This document shows positions 6,306 to 12,507 of a stretch of DNA of 20,677 bases, one piece after another (position 1 is the first letter of the stretch; every line of letters starts with the position of its first letter). The translations under genes and the position numbers were made by a program. Source of the DNA: a virus. The DNA is taken from positions 1 through 20,677 of the IMG/VR virus record IMGVR_UViG_3300032331_003279. One strand, written 5' to 3'. The notes below the pieces were generated by a model that searched no databases, was not told the origin of the DNA, and worked only from the letters and a program-made list of their open reading frames with translations.

Positions 6306-7493
6306 ATGGACAACAAACTTTTTACTGCACTCCAATCTTTCAGAACCTCTCTTAATGAGGCCACGCTGGAAAGAACATCTATCATCGATGGGCTGCTAGC
6401 TACGCTGATCAGCAAACAGAATGCTTTTCTCCTCGGAGAACCAGGCACAGGTAAATCCGACCTGGTGCGCAACATATGCAGTGGTATCTCCGACGCTAAC
6501 TACTTTGGTTACCTTTTAACTCCTACGACTGATCCTTCCGAGATCTTCGGTCCGGTTGCTGTATCCAAGCTGCTTAACGACGAGTACACACGGGATGTTG
6601 TAGGGTATCTCCCTAACGCACACGTTGCATTTACAGACGAGTTGTTCCGTGGATCTTCTGCAATCCTCAACTCGCTTCTTACTCTGTTAAACGAACGCAC
6701 ATTTAACAATGGCAAAGAGGTCATCAACACCCCGATTCAATCCATTGTCGCTGCTACAAACTCCTGGCCTGACGAAGAATCCTTACAAGCATTCGCTGAT
6801 CGATTTCTGTTCAGACCCACGGTGGAGTTTCTTAAAAAACCAGTATCGAAACGGATCCTTGATTCGTGGGCTCTTGGGATTACACAGCGACCAACAGTAG
6901 GTAAGCACATAACCCTTAAACAGTTAGAACAGCTACAACGGGAAGCAGCCACACTGCCTGTGTCTGAGGAGTTCTTAAATAAATATGGTGAGCTGTGGGA
7001 GCTGTTGGCTGCCCGAGGGATCACAATTAGTGATCGTCGTCGGGTTCAGATACTTAAGTTCCTTCGTGCTTGGGCTTTAGTTCAAGGAAGCGAAGAGCTG
7101 TACCCTGAACACATGCACGACTCTTTAATTCATATTGTGTACAGAACACAAGAGGATCAAGATGTGATTAAAGAGGTTTTAGAACAAGCTGTGCCCACGG
7201 CGGAAAAGAAGTTTAGTGATATAAAACGAGCTGCGTCAGGTGTTATGACTCAGTATCAAGCGTACGCACATAAAGCTCAGTCACGTGCCCTTTCCGAACT
7301 GAATGAACTAGTCGTTCAATATCGTGCATTCCACAGAGATATTCAAGTGTTGCGAGACAAAACTAGGGAAATGCTAGATAGTGGTAATTACCGTATGACA
7401 TTACCCGTCCGCCAAATTGGCATGAAGCTGCACCAACAGCTACAGAGTTACACGGACACACTTGCAGTCGCCATAAGCGACTTCTCCAAGTAA
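6306..7493 (+). CDS. MoxR/RavA-type AAA+ ATPase, 395 aa
   Basis: Walker A is GEPGTGKS at residues 44-51. Walker B is VAFTDE around 107-112, followed by LFRGSSAILNSLLTLLNERTF, which is typical of MoxR ATPases. Sensor 1 is in VAATN (about 148-152), and ADRFLFR (164-170) contains the likely arginine finger. The C-terminal 130 residues are helical and charged, perhaps a partner-binding region. MoxR proteins form hexamers and work with VWA proteins to remodel or activate protein complexes; the VWA partner lies 180 bases downstream. The catalytic residues all appear present, so it is probably active. The substrate is unknown. Confidence 0.9.
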   Translation: MDNKLFTALQSFRTSLNEATLERTSIIDGLLATLISKQNAFLLGEPGTGKSDLVRNICSGISDANYFGYLLTPTTDPSEIFGPVAVSKLLNDEYTRDVVGYLPNAHVAFTDELFRGSSAILNSLLTLLNERTFNNGKEVINTPIQSIVAATNSWPDEESLQAFADRFLFRPTVEFLKKPVSKRILDSWALGITQRPTVGKHITLKQLEQLQREAATLPVSEEFLNKYGELWELLAARGITISDRRRVQILKFLRAWALVQGSEELYPEHMHDSLIHIVYRTQEDQDVIKEVLEQAVPTAEKKFSDIKRAASGVMTQYQAYAHKAQSRALSELNELVVQYRAFHRDIQVLRDKTREMLDSGNYRMTLPVRQIGMKLHQQLQSYTDTLAVAISDFSK

Positions 7494-7499
7494 GCTGGG

Positions 7500-7676
7500 A
7501 TGTCTCTTCAAGATCACATGTCAGTCAAACCCGAAGACCTCGCTTTAATCCGAAAGCGACTCTCAGACTTTATAGATGCTGCGGAAGAAATCCAACCGCC
7601 AAGTGCTTATGATCAGCTGGTCAATCTGTTAATTGACTTAGATAAAGTAATCACTCGCTCTAAAAAACAAACATGA
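7500..7676 (+). CDS. Small helical protein between MoxR and VWA genes, 58 aa
   Basis: ATG at 7500 reads to TGA at 7674-7676, which overlaps the VWA start as ATGA. The 58-residue product begins MSLQDHMSVKPEDLALIRKR and is predicted by eye to be two amphipathic helices with a basic C-terminus. It exactly fills the gap between two genes that act together in related systems. It may be a small adaptor or a translation-coupling ORF. No family recognised. Confidence 0.65.
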   Translation: MSLQDHMSVKPEDLALIRKRLSDFIDAAEEIQPPSAYDQLVNLLIDLDKVITRSKKQT

Positions 7677-9223
7677 ACTTAAACAAACACACAGAATTTA
7701 TTCGGTTATCCAAAAACGAACCACTAACTCTTGCTTGTTCTGCTCTAACAGATTTCTTGTGGGAAGATTTCATCGGAGACGCAAGACCTAGCGTTACGTA
7801 TTTGATGGATCATTACAACGTGGTTCAGCTCAGTCGCTTTGGCAAGGAAGTTTTTGAGCGTCTTTACCAAGGCGACATGGTGACATGGTTGATATCTCCA
7901 GATGATTACGAAGATTACTTTCGGGCAAAACAGAACGGAGAACAAGTTAGTTTCCCACGCGGATATAAACCAGAACATGCGTTGTGGTGGGCCATAATGA
8001 ATGATCTCAGTGCGGCAGCAGCGTGGCCCCAGCTCCTGGGAAGGAGTGTAGGTAATCAATTTAACGCAGGTAACAATGCTGTAAATATTCTCAATCAACT
8101 GTCTGAAGTTATAGAGAAGCTTATCGAACAACAACAGTTTGATGTAGAACTGCTTATACAAGCAGGAGAGCAACTAGAAGAGTTTCGTAAACAGTATCAA
8201 GAAGCTACCGCTAAAGGTGACAAAGCTGCGGCAGAGGAAGCTCGTACAAAAGGAAAGCAACTAGGCCAAGCGATAGAAGATGCTGTGGCTGAGGTTAAGG
8301 ATAAGATTGGAGCACAAGCCAGCAATATCGTAGACAAAACAAATAAAGATTCTAACAGCAACGAAACTGCTCTGTCAGACATGTGGGGCACATCTGCAGG
8401 CGAAGGATCCCATGGTGTTGATTTGCAGGAGAAAAAAGATTTAGCCAAGAAGCTTGCAACTAACACTAAGTTAAAAGCTATAGCTAAACAACTAGGAGCA
8501 CTTAGGAGAGTATGGCGTGAACGCAGGCGAGCAAAGAAAGTAAAAGCAAGCTACGAATCTATTAACGGTGCAGTATTTTCTGATGATATAACCCGTGCTT
8601 ATCCTGTCGAGTTGGCACTAGCTAGTTCACCTAACGGACGTGCATTATTTGCACTTAAGTACTCCCAAAAGACTCTTTTGACTAAAGATTACACAGCACA
8701 TCAAAAGAACCTAGGCAAAGGTCCCATTGTTATGTACGTTGATGTATCCGGTTCAATGAGCGGAGCGTACGAAATCTGGAGCAAAGCAATCAGCTTTGTT
8801 ATTGCAGAGGATGCTCTGAAAGAGAATAGAGAAGTTCAGATACATTTATTCGACACCAGAGTTTCGGATTCCGTGACATTATCTTCTGGCAGAAAGAACA
8901 ACAAGGAGTTGCTTGATTTTGTAGGAACTTGGCATCTTGGCGGAGGTACCAGCTTCAACTCAGTTATACAGCATGCTGTATCCACAGCAAATGTTGGTGA
9001 TCGTGCTGACATCCTGATGATCACCGATGGGCATTCCTCTGTCTGTGATTCATTCATCCGTACCTTGAACAAGTTTAAAACACAAACAGGAACTCAATGG
9101 AATACTATTTGTTTGGGGATTGATGTACCCGACATTGTGCATTCATTCTCAGATGATGCCTACTCTGTTAACTTATATGACGAGGAAGGCACTACAGACA
9201 TTATTCAAAAATGCATTAGGTGA
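7673..9223 (+). CDS. VWA-domain protein, MoxR partner, 516 aa
   Basis: The C-terminal VWA domain (about 350-516) holds an intact metal-ion-dependent adhesion site: DVSGSMSG (D357, S359, S361), T426 in GGGTSF and D452 in MITDGHS. The N-terminal 140 residues form a mixed domain. Residues 140-215 are a long Glu/Lys/Gln-rich coiled coil, followed by a basic helix (residues 277-291, RRVWRERRRAKKVKA). This layout resembles ViaA/CoxE-type partners of MoxR ATPases. The start overlaps the 58-aa gene as ATGA. It probably binds a target and passes it to the ATPase. Confidence 0.85.
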   Translation: MNLNKHTEFIRLSKNEPLTLACSALTDFLWEDFIGDARPSVTYLMDHYNVVQLSRFGKEVFERLYQGDMVTWLISPDDYEDYFRAKQNGEQVSFPRGYKPEHALWWAIMNDLSAAAAWPQLLGRSVGNQFNAGNNAVNILNQLSEVIEKLIEQQQFDVELLIQAGEQLEEFRKQYQEATAKGDKAAAEEARTKGKQLGQAIEDAVAEVKDKIGAQASNIVDKTNKDSNSNETALSDMWGTSAGEGSHGVDLQEKKDLAKKLATNTKLKAIAKQLGALRRVWRERRRAKKVKASYESINGAVFSDDITRAYPVELALASSPNGRALFALKYSQKTLLTKDYTAHQKNLGKGPIVMYVDVSGSMSGAYEIWSKAISFVIAEDALKENREVQIHLFDTRVSDSVTLSSGRKNNKELLDFVGTWHLGGGTSFNSVIQHAVSTANVGDRADILMITDGHSSVCDSFIRTLNKFKTQTGTQWNTICLGIDVPDIVHSFSDDAYSVNLYDEEGTTDIIQKCIR

Positions 9224-9228
9224 CTACC

Positions 9229-9486
9229 ATGCCGCGCCCCTCGATGGAACAAGTACTGGAACTGTGGCACTCGCTACAAGACCCCTCGTGCCCTAAGCAC
9301 GTTGATCCCCTCATGGACGAAATGATAGGGCAGTTTGCTGATGCCCTACTGGACAAGTGGCAGTACGCAGACGATGGATGCGAAGAAGAGTGGGATAGTG
9401 AAGAGTTTGACTGGAAAGCTTGGGAGGATGCCACTCGTGGTAGGCTAGGCATGCCGCCAGACAACGGCGAGCTTCCTTACACCTAA
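9229..9486 (+). CDS. Small acidic Trp-rich protein, 85 aa
   Basis: ATG at 9229 is preferred; an in-frame GTG at 9220 would overlap the VWA stop as GTGA and add three residues. The product is rich in Trp, Asp and Glu, especially around residues 45-65 (DDGCEEEWDSEEFDWKAWED). It is probably the last gene of the AAA+/VWA operon. An AT-rich gap of 78 bases follows. No family recognised. Confidence 0.6.
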   Translation: MPRPSMEQVLELWHSLQDPSCPKHVDPLMDEMIGQFADALLDKWQYADDGCEEEWDSEEFDWKAWEDATRGRLGMPPDNGELPYT

Positions 9487-9564
9487 AGTTAAGTTTAGTT
9501 AAAAATAAACATACACATTAATTCATCCTTTACTAATTTAAAAAGTCACAACTAGGACAAGTAA

Positions 9565-10062
9565 ATGATTCTTTCTGATCAAAACATACGCGAACTGTGT
9601 TTACAAGGTTTAGTCGATCCTTTTGACGAAGAACTAATAAACCCAGCCAGTTTAGACGTGAGGTTGGGTACAAGATTGCTTATCGAAGCTGCACAGTCAC
9701 CCGAACTTGTGCCTTACACGATGGAAGAACCTTACTTACTTGTTCCAGGTCAATTTGTTTTAGCTGAAACATTAGAGATCTTTAACTTGCCTGATTCAAT
9801 CTGTGCAAATTTTGCACTCAAATCAAGTCGAGCTAGAGAGGGTTTAAGCCACGCTCTGGCCGGATTTGCGGACCCAGGCTGGCACGGGAGCAGGCTTACA
9901 CTGGAGCTACATAACATACGACAGTTACACCCAGTAGCTATTTGGCCTGGAATGAAGATTGGTCAAGCAATATTCCATAAATTAACTCAACCGCCTTTAA
10001 GAAGTTACGCTGTTACAGGTAGATACAATAACGACTTAAAAGTAATGGGAAGTAAAGGATGA
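9565..10062 (+). CDS. dcd: dCTP deaminase / dUTPase-like protein, 165 aa
   Basis: The sequence contains INPASLDVRLG (26-35), LKSSRAREGL (85-94), ADPGWHG (102-108), LTLELHN (111-117, with the expected catalytic-type Glu at 114) and WPGMKIGQAIFHKL (127-140). These are the ordered motifs of the dCTP deaminase branch of the dUTPase fold. The enzyme would make dUTP (or dUMP if bifunctional) from dCTP, feeding thymidylate synthesis or keeping uracil out of phage DNA. The length is somewhat shorter than the E. coli enzyme. AGGA lies upstream of the ATG. Deaminase and dUTPase activity cannot be separated by eye. Confidence 0.8.
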   Translation: MILSDQNIRELCLQGLVDPFDEELINPASLDVRLGTRLLIEAAQSPELVPYTMEEPYLLVPGQFVLAETLEIFNLPDSICANFALKSSRAREGLSHALAGFADPGWHGSRLTLELHNIRQLHPVAIWPGMKIGQAIFHKLTQPPLRSYAVTGRYNNDLKVMGSKG

Positions 10063-10247
10063 CTAAAATGACACCAAAATTTCAGCCAATTTTTGATGAC
10101 TGTTTAGATAGAGGTATTCGTCGTGGATACGCTCGTGCCCACAAACATGTAGAAAATCCTGGGGAAGAAATCATCTTTGACAACATTCAAGAATGCATAA
10201 TGTCAGAACTGTACGAGTACTTTAACTTTAAGGAGTCAAATGACTAA
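10059..10247 (+). CDS. Small protein, 62 aa, unknown
   Basis: ATG overlaps the dCTP-deaminase-like stop as ATGA. A second in-frame ATG three codons later (MTPKFQ) is possible. The product reads as short helices with an HKHVENPGEE middle part and an acidic C-terminus. It contains a strong AAGGAG ribosome site for the next gene within its own 3' end. Function unknown. Confidence 0.6.
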   Translation: MTKMTPKFQPIFDDCLDRGIRRGYARAHKHVENPGEEIIFDNIQECIMSELYEYFNFKESND

Positions 10248-10386
10248 CCAACACTTAATCATCCCGCCACCTGAAATGGTAGAAAAGTGGGTCCGTATGC
10301 TTGAGGCGCGAAGTTTGGCGGGCGCGCAGGCGGTGCTGGCTGCCGCAGTATCAACCCATTCCCGACGAACAAGGCTGAGTCGTTAA
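10240..10386 (+). CDS. Very small protein, 48 aa, with strong ribosome site
   Basis: AAGGAG at 10230-10235 sits at ideal spacing before the ATG at 10240, one of the clearest Shine-Dalgarno sites in the window. The ORF overlaps the previous gene by 8 bases and ends with TAA at 10384-10386. The 48-residue product begins MTNQHLIIPPPEMVEKWVRM and ends with a basic tail (SRRTRLSR). Its second half is GC-rich. Function unknown. Confidence 0.6.
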   Translation: MTNQHLIIPPPEMVEKWVRMLEARSLAGAQAVLAAAVSTHSRRTRLSR

Positions 10387-10415
10387 CCCTGCCTGTTATT
10401 TTTTCTTCTTAAACC

Positions 10416-10733
10416 ATGGAAATCGCTGCCTCTCAAATTCAAATCAATGGCGTTGAGTATGTTCGCGCTGATCATGTTCCTGCACCTGCCCCAAGTGGTA
10501 ACCGCGCTCTTGTGGTTGTTGATCGTGGTTGGATTTTTGCTGGAGATGTAACCAGAAAAGACGGTCGCATTCGATTGAGCCGTGCATTGCATGTGTTCAA
10601 GTGGGAATCTATCGGCTTTGCTAAGATGGTCGAAACTGCAAAAGCAGATCTGCGACCTATCGCAGACGTGGATATACCTGAAGGTGCCGAGATCTTTTGC
10701 GTACCAGTGTCCAAAGACTGGGGGCTGAAGTGA
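10416..10733 (+). CDS. Phage protein with VEYVRAD / GNRALVVVDRGWIFAGD region, 105 aa
   Basis: The N-terminal half (INGVEYVRAD, then SGNRALVVVDRGWIFAGDVT) resembles a domain common in phage proteins that I associate with DUF6948, though I cannot confirm the number. A truncated relative is encoded at 11081-11215. The C-terminal half (KDGRIRLSRALHVFKWESIG) continues the same fold. The stop and the next start overlap as TGATG. The T-rich leader resembles the leader before 11081. Molecular role unknown. Confidence 0.7.
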   Translation: MEIAASQIQINGVEYVRADHVPAPAPSGNRALVVVDRGWIFAGDVTRKDGRIRLSRALHVFKWESIGFAKMVETAKADLRPIADVDIPEGAEIFCVPVSKDWGLK

Positions 10734-11002
10734 TGGACGGGTTAATGCGCCCTATTGGCTATGGCTCTGGCTCTGGCTATGGCTATGGCTATGGCTCTGG
10801 CTATGGCTCTGGCTATGGCTATGGCGATGGCGATGGCTATGGCGATGGCGATGGCTATGGCTATGGCAATGGCTCTGGCTATGGCAATGGCTCTGGCTAT
10901 GGCGATGGCGATGGCTATGGCGATGGCTATGGCTATGGCAATGGCTCTGGCAATGGCTCTGGCTATGGCACCTGTTCACCACATAGGAACAGGCGCCCTT
11001 AA
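10733..11002 (+). CDS. Gly-X dipeptide repeat protein, 89 aa
   Basis: ATG at 10733 overlaps the previous stop as TGATG. After MDGLMRPI the product is 35 consecutive Gly-X pairs, X being Tyr (16), Ser (8), Asp (7) or Asn (4), then GT and a short basic tail with one Cys. The DNA is a hexanucleotide array. The chosen frame is supported by the start-stop overlap and by the polar X residues, but the other two plus-strand frames are also open through the array. Gly/Tyr-rich chains are typically disordered and can be adhesive or phase-separating; that is inference. Confidence 0.6.
   Translation: MDGLMRPIGYGSGSGYGYGYGSGYGSGYGYGDGDGYGDGDGYGYGNGSGYGNGSGYGDGDGYGDGYGYGNGSGNGSGYGTCSPHRNRRP
10757..10969 (+). 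repeat. Degenerate hexanucleotide tandem repeat (GGC NNT)n
   Basis: About 35.5 units of GGCTAT, GGCTCT, GGCGAT or GGCAAT. Variation is confined to bases 4 and 5 of each unit; GGC and the final T never change. The most common unit is GGCTAT. GNGS pairs (GGCAATGGCTCT) recur four times, and GDGD three times, suggesting expansion of 12-base and larger blocks by slippage or unequal crossover. Confidence 0.9.
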
Positions 11003-11049
11003 ATTAATAAACTCTGGGCAACCACGTATCAATGTGGTGTAAGTCCCAG
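10971..11049 (+). other. Paired hairpins with possible pseudoknot
   Basis: Immediately after the hexamer array, CCTGTTC pairs with GAACAGG around a loop containing ACCACAT. Downstream, CTGGG pairs with CCCAG, enclosing ACCAC/GTGGT around GTATCAAT. The loop of the first hairpin can pair with ATGTGGT of the second, so a pseudoknot or switch is possible. It lies between the repeat gene and the gene at 11081. Confidence 0.4.
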
Positions 11050-11080
11050 GATCAACCCTTAATCTTTTTCAAACTATCAA

Positions 11081-11215
11081 ATGTCTAACATTGTTACACT
11101 CAACAACGTTGAATACATCCGCGCCGATTCCATTTCCCAAGCTAAACCTAATGGTAATCGTGCCGTTGTAGTTACTGAACTTTTTGCCTTTACTGACGAA
11201 CTGGAGGCACAATGA
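11081..11215 (+). CDS. Truncated paralogue of the gene at 10416, 44 aa
   Basis: The first 31 residues (VEYIRADSIS, then NGNRAVVVTE) match the N-terminus of the 105-aa protein at 10416 (VEYVRADHVP, SGNRALVVVD). The similarity stops abruptly and is replaced by FTDELEAQ. This tail and its DNA (GACGAACTGGAGG) match the junction before the gene at 11559. It looks like a recombination product that fused the 5' half of one gene to a portable stop/start junction. GGAGG in the tail is the ribosome site for the next gene, whose ATG overlaps the stop as ATGA. Protein function is doubtful. Confidence 0.55.
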   Translation: MSNIVTLNNVEYIRADSISQAKPNGNRAVVVTELFAFTDELEAQ

Positions 11216-11439
11216 CTGAACTTTCCCCCGCCGCTCAGGCGGTGTGTAAAGCGTATTACAGCACCAACGATGATCTAGCTGGTCCAGCTCTTGCCGCCGC
11301 CCTGCGGGCTGTTGCGGATCAGGTGGTACCGGAGGAGCCCCTGTATGGGGGCGATCAACGATGGGAATGGGAGCGTGATGCTCGCCAAGCGTCCCGCAAA
11401 AAGATCCTCGCCATCGCCGACGAACTAAAGGCAGTATGA
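11212..11439 (+). CDS. LSPAAQ-family small protein, copy 1, 75 aa
   Basis: Begins MTELSPAAQAV and ends ILAIADELKAV. The protein at 11559 begins MTKLSPAAQSV and ends SIANELKAL plus three residues, so they are paralogues sharing both ends and a variable middle. I associate this pattern with small proteins in picocyanobacterial phages, without proof. GGAGG lies just upstream and the ATG overlaps the previous stop. Its C-terminal coding sequence is the first copy of the 41-bp tandem repeat. Function unknown. Confidence 0.7.
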   Translation: MTELSPAAQAVCKAYYSTNDDLAGPALAAALRAVADQVVPEEPLYGGDQRWEWERDARQASRKKILAIADELKAV

Positions 11440-11480
11440 AGGAACAACTCGCCATCGCCGACGAACTAAAGGCAGTATGA
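11436..11480 (+). CDS. ATGA-linked mini-ORF 1, 14 aa
   Basis: ATG at 11436 overlaps the stop of the 75-aa gene. It encodes MKEQLAIADELKAV and stops at 11478-11480, overlapping the next ATG. The last nine residues copy the C-terminus of the preceding 75-aa protein. AAAGG lies at ribosome-site spacing upstream. It may be translated by termination-reinitiation; the peptide itself may have no function. Confidence 0.4.
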   Translation: MKEQLAIADELKAV

Positions 11481-11521
11481 AGGAACAACTCGCCATCGAC
11501 GACGAACTAAAGGCAGTATGA
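11477..11521 (+). CDS. ATGA-linked mini-ORF 2, 14 aa
   Basis: Encodes MKEQLAIDDELKAV, differing from mini-ORF 1 by one residue (A to D). Start and stop both overlap their neighbours by four bases, and AAAGG precedes the start. It is the middle link of the three-ORF chain. Confidence 0.4.
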   Translation: MKEQLAIDDELKAV

Positions 11522-11562
11522 AGGAACAACTCGCCATCGCCGACGAACTGGAGGGACAATGA
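11518..11562 (+). CDS. ATGA-linked mini-ORF 3, 14 aa
   Basis: Encodes MKEQLAIADELEGQ. Its 3' end switches from the tandem-repeat sequence to the CTGGAGGGACAATGA junction that also occurs, with one base changed, before 11212. The GGAGG and the overlapping ATG at 11559 hand translation to the next full-length gene. Confidence 0.4.
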   Translation: MKEQLAIADELEGQ

Positions 11563-11783
11563 CTAAACTTTCCCCCGCCGCTCAATCAGTACTAGATGCT
11601 GCTATGCAACATTCAGGTCCAGCGTTTGAACCAGTGGCTTGCAAAATGGTTGCCTCCGCCATCCACGCTATTGCTAGTGAGAATTGTTACGAAGCCTACG
11701 GTGATGGATGGTTTGAGTTAGTTGTAGATGTTGCAGATCTTTATTCCATCGCCAACGAACTGAAGGCATTGTCCAATGACTGA
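11559..11783 (+). CDS. LSPAAQ-family small protein, copy 2, 74 aa
   Basis: Begins MTKLSPAAQSV and ends SIANELKALSND; paralogue of the 75-aa protein at 11212 with a divergent middle (Trp/Tyr/Asp-rich, residues 45-62). GGAGGGACA lies just before the ATG, and the start overlaps mini-ORF 3. The stop overlaps the zinc-ribbon gene as ATGA, again in an AATGACTGAACTT context like the start at 11212. Function unknown. Confidence 0.7.
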   Translation: MTKLSPAAQSVLDAAMQHSGPAFEPVACKMVASAIHAIASENCYEAYGDGWFELVVDVADLYSIANELKALSND

Positions 11784-12219
11784 ACTTAAAATTGACGAAG
11801 ATTTACGCCCTTTAAGACATAAAATACGTTTTCAAGCAGGTTATAAATCTCCGTTAAAAACGTGTAGCGAATGTGGCTGCAATACGTTAAGAGTCTTAGA
11901 GTCACTGCCTTACGCCACTTTTATTAAGAGACGTAAGCAGTGCGTATCGTGCGGACATCGCATCTCCACGCATGAAATACTTGTTAGTGAAGGTGGCGAA
12001 GCTTTGAACTATGCTCCTAAACATTTTAAAAATAGAGAAAAACCTGTTACTGCACCAAAAGAACCCAAAAAACCAGTAAAATCCAGAGTACCTTTATGTG
12101 TCAGAGATGGTTGTGTCCACTGGGATGGTTCATGCACAATGGGGTTCAGTGCAGACGAGCTAGACGGTAAGAACTGTGCTTGCTTTGTTGCCGAAAATGC
12201 TCCTGACTTTATTCTGTAA
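11776..12219 (+). CDS. NrdR-like zinc-ribbon protein, 147 aa
   Basis: Residues 30-67 (C30-x2-C33, then RVLESLPYATFIKRRKQ, C56-x2-C59, HRISTHE) closely resemble the zinc ribbon of NrdR, the repressor of ribonucleotide reductase genes. The NrdR ATP-cone is absent. A Lys/Pro-rich linker (about 86-106) leads to a second Cys cluster (C108, C113, C120, C134, C136) that may bind another metal. By analogy it may bind DNA or RNA; the dCTP-deaminase-like gene nearby is suggestive of nucleotide-related control but not proof. The start overlaps the preceding stop as ATGA. Confidence 0.65.
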   Translation: MTELKIDEDLRPLRHKIRFQAGYKSPLKTCSECGCNTLRVLESLPYATFIKRRKQCVSCGHRISTHEILVSEGGEALNYAPKHFKNREKPVTAPKEPKKPVKSRVPLCVRDGCVHWDGSCTMGFSADELDGKNCACFVAENAPDFIL

Positions 12220-12241
12220 AACTTTTATTCGGAGACTTTAA

Positions 12242-12442
12242 ATGACTGAGACTAACTGCTCAAACAACTGCATCAAGACCCAGCTAAAGCAAATGCGTCT
12301 TCTCATTCAAGAAGAGATCGAGTATGCTTTTGCAGAGCGCGAAGGGAGACCGTTCGCATTTGAGACCAGGGAAGCAAACGATAAGCTTTGGGAGTTGTTT
12401 GCAGAATCTTGGATAGCCAAGAAAGAACATAAACATATATAA
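12242..12442 (+). CDS. Small protein, 66 aa, unknown
   Basis: CGGAGA lies about nine bases before the ATG. The product has two N-terminal cysteines (NCSNNCIK), a helical core (LKQMRLLIQEEIEYAFAERE) and a basic tail (KKEHKHI). The stop is directly followed by a hairpin terminator, so this is probably the end of the cassette operon. No family recognised. Confidence 0.65.
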   Translation: MTETNCSNNCIKTQLKQMRLLIQEEIEYAFAEREGRPFAFETREANDKLWELFAESWIAKKEHKHI

Positions 12443-12443
12443 A

Positions 12444-12475
12444 GATCGGAAAAAATCCGATCATGTATTTTAAAC
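12444..12475 (+). terminator. Hairpin terminator
   Basis: GATCGGA (12444-12450) pairs with TCCGATC (12456-12462) around AAAAA. ATGTATTTT follows, a weak T-rich tail. It starts two bases after the stop at 12442. Confidence 0.5.
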
Positions 12476-12507
12476 TAAACCCTAGTAAAGCACCTCACTA
12501 ATCAGCC

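Larger units (their letters stand above)
11409..11555 (+). repeat. 41-bp tandem repeat, three full copies plus a partial
   Basis: Full copies at 11409-11449, 11450-11490 and 11491-11531 differ at one base (C to A at 11499). A partial copy follows from 11532 and diverges at CTGGAGGG. Each unit carries GCCATCGCCGACGAACT, an AAAGG purine run and ATGAAGGAACAACT. Because 41 is 45 minus 4, every copy yields a 14-codon ORF joined to the next by ATGA. Confidence 0.95.

Noticed and set aside
7745-8173. Minus-strand open frame of 142 codons
   Set aside because: Fully antisense to the VWA gene, whose domain structure is clear; the antisense product has no recognisable features.
10757-10969. Variable repeat of a diversity-generating retroelement
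   Set aside because: Variation is not adenine-specific, no template repeat is seen and no reverse transcriptase gene is present in the window.
10755-11042. Met/Ala/Leu-repeat open frame over the hexamer array
   Set aside because: Starts at TTG without a ribosome site; the Gly-X frame has a TGATG overlap with the previous gene. Kept only as a dual-coding question in the findings.
11409-11555. CRISPR array
   Set aside because: The copies are directly adjacent with no spacers, and each encodes an ORF.
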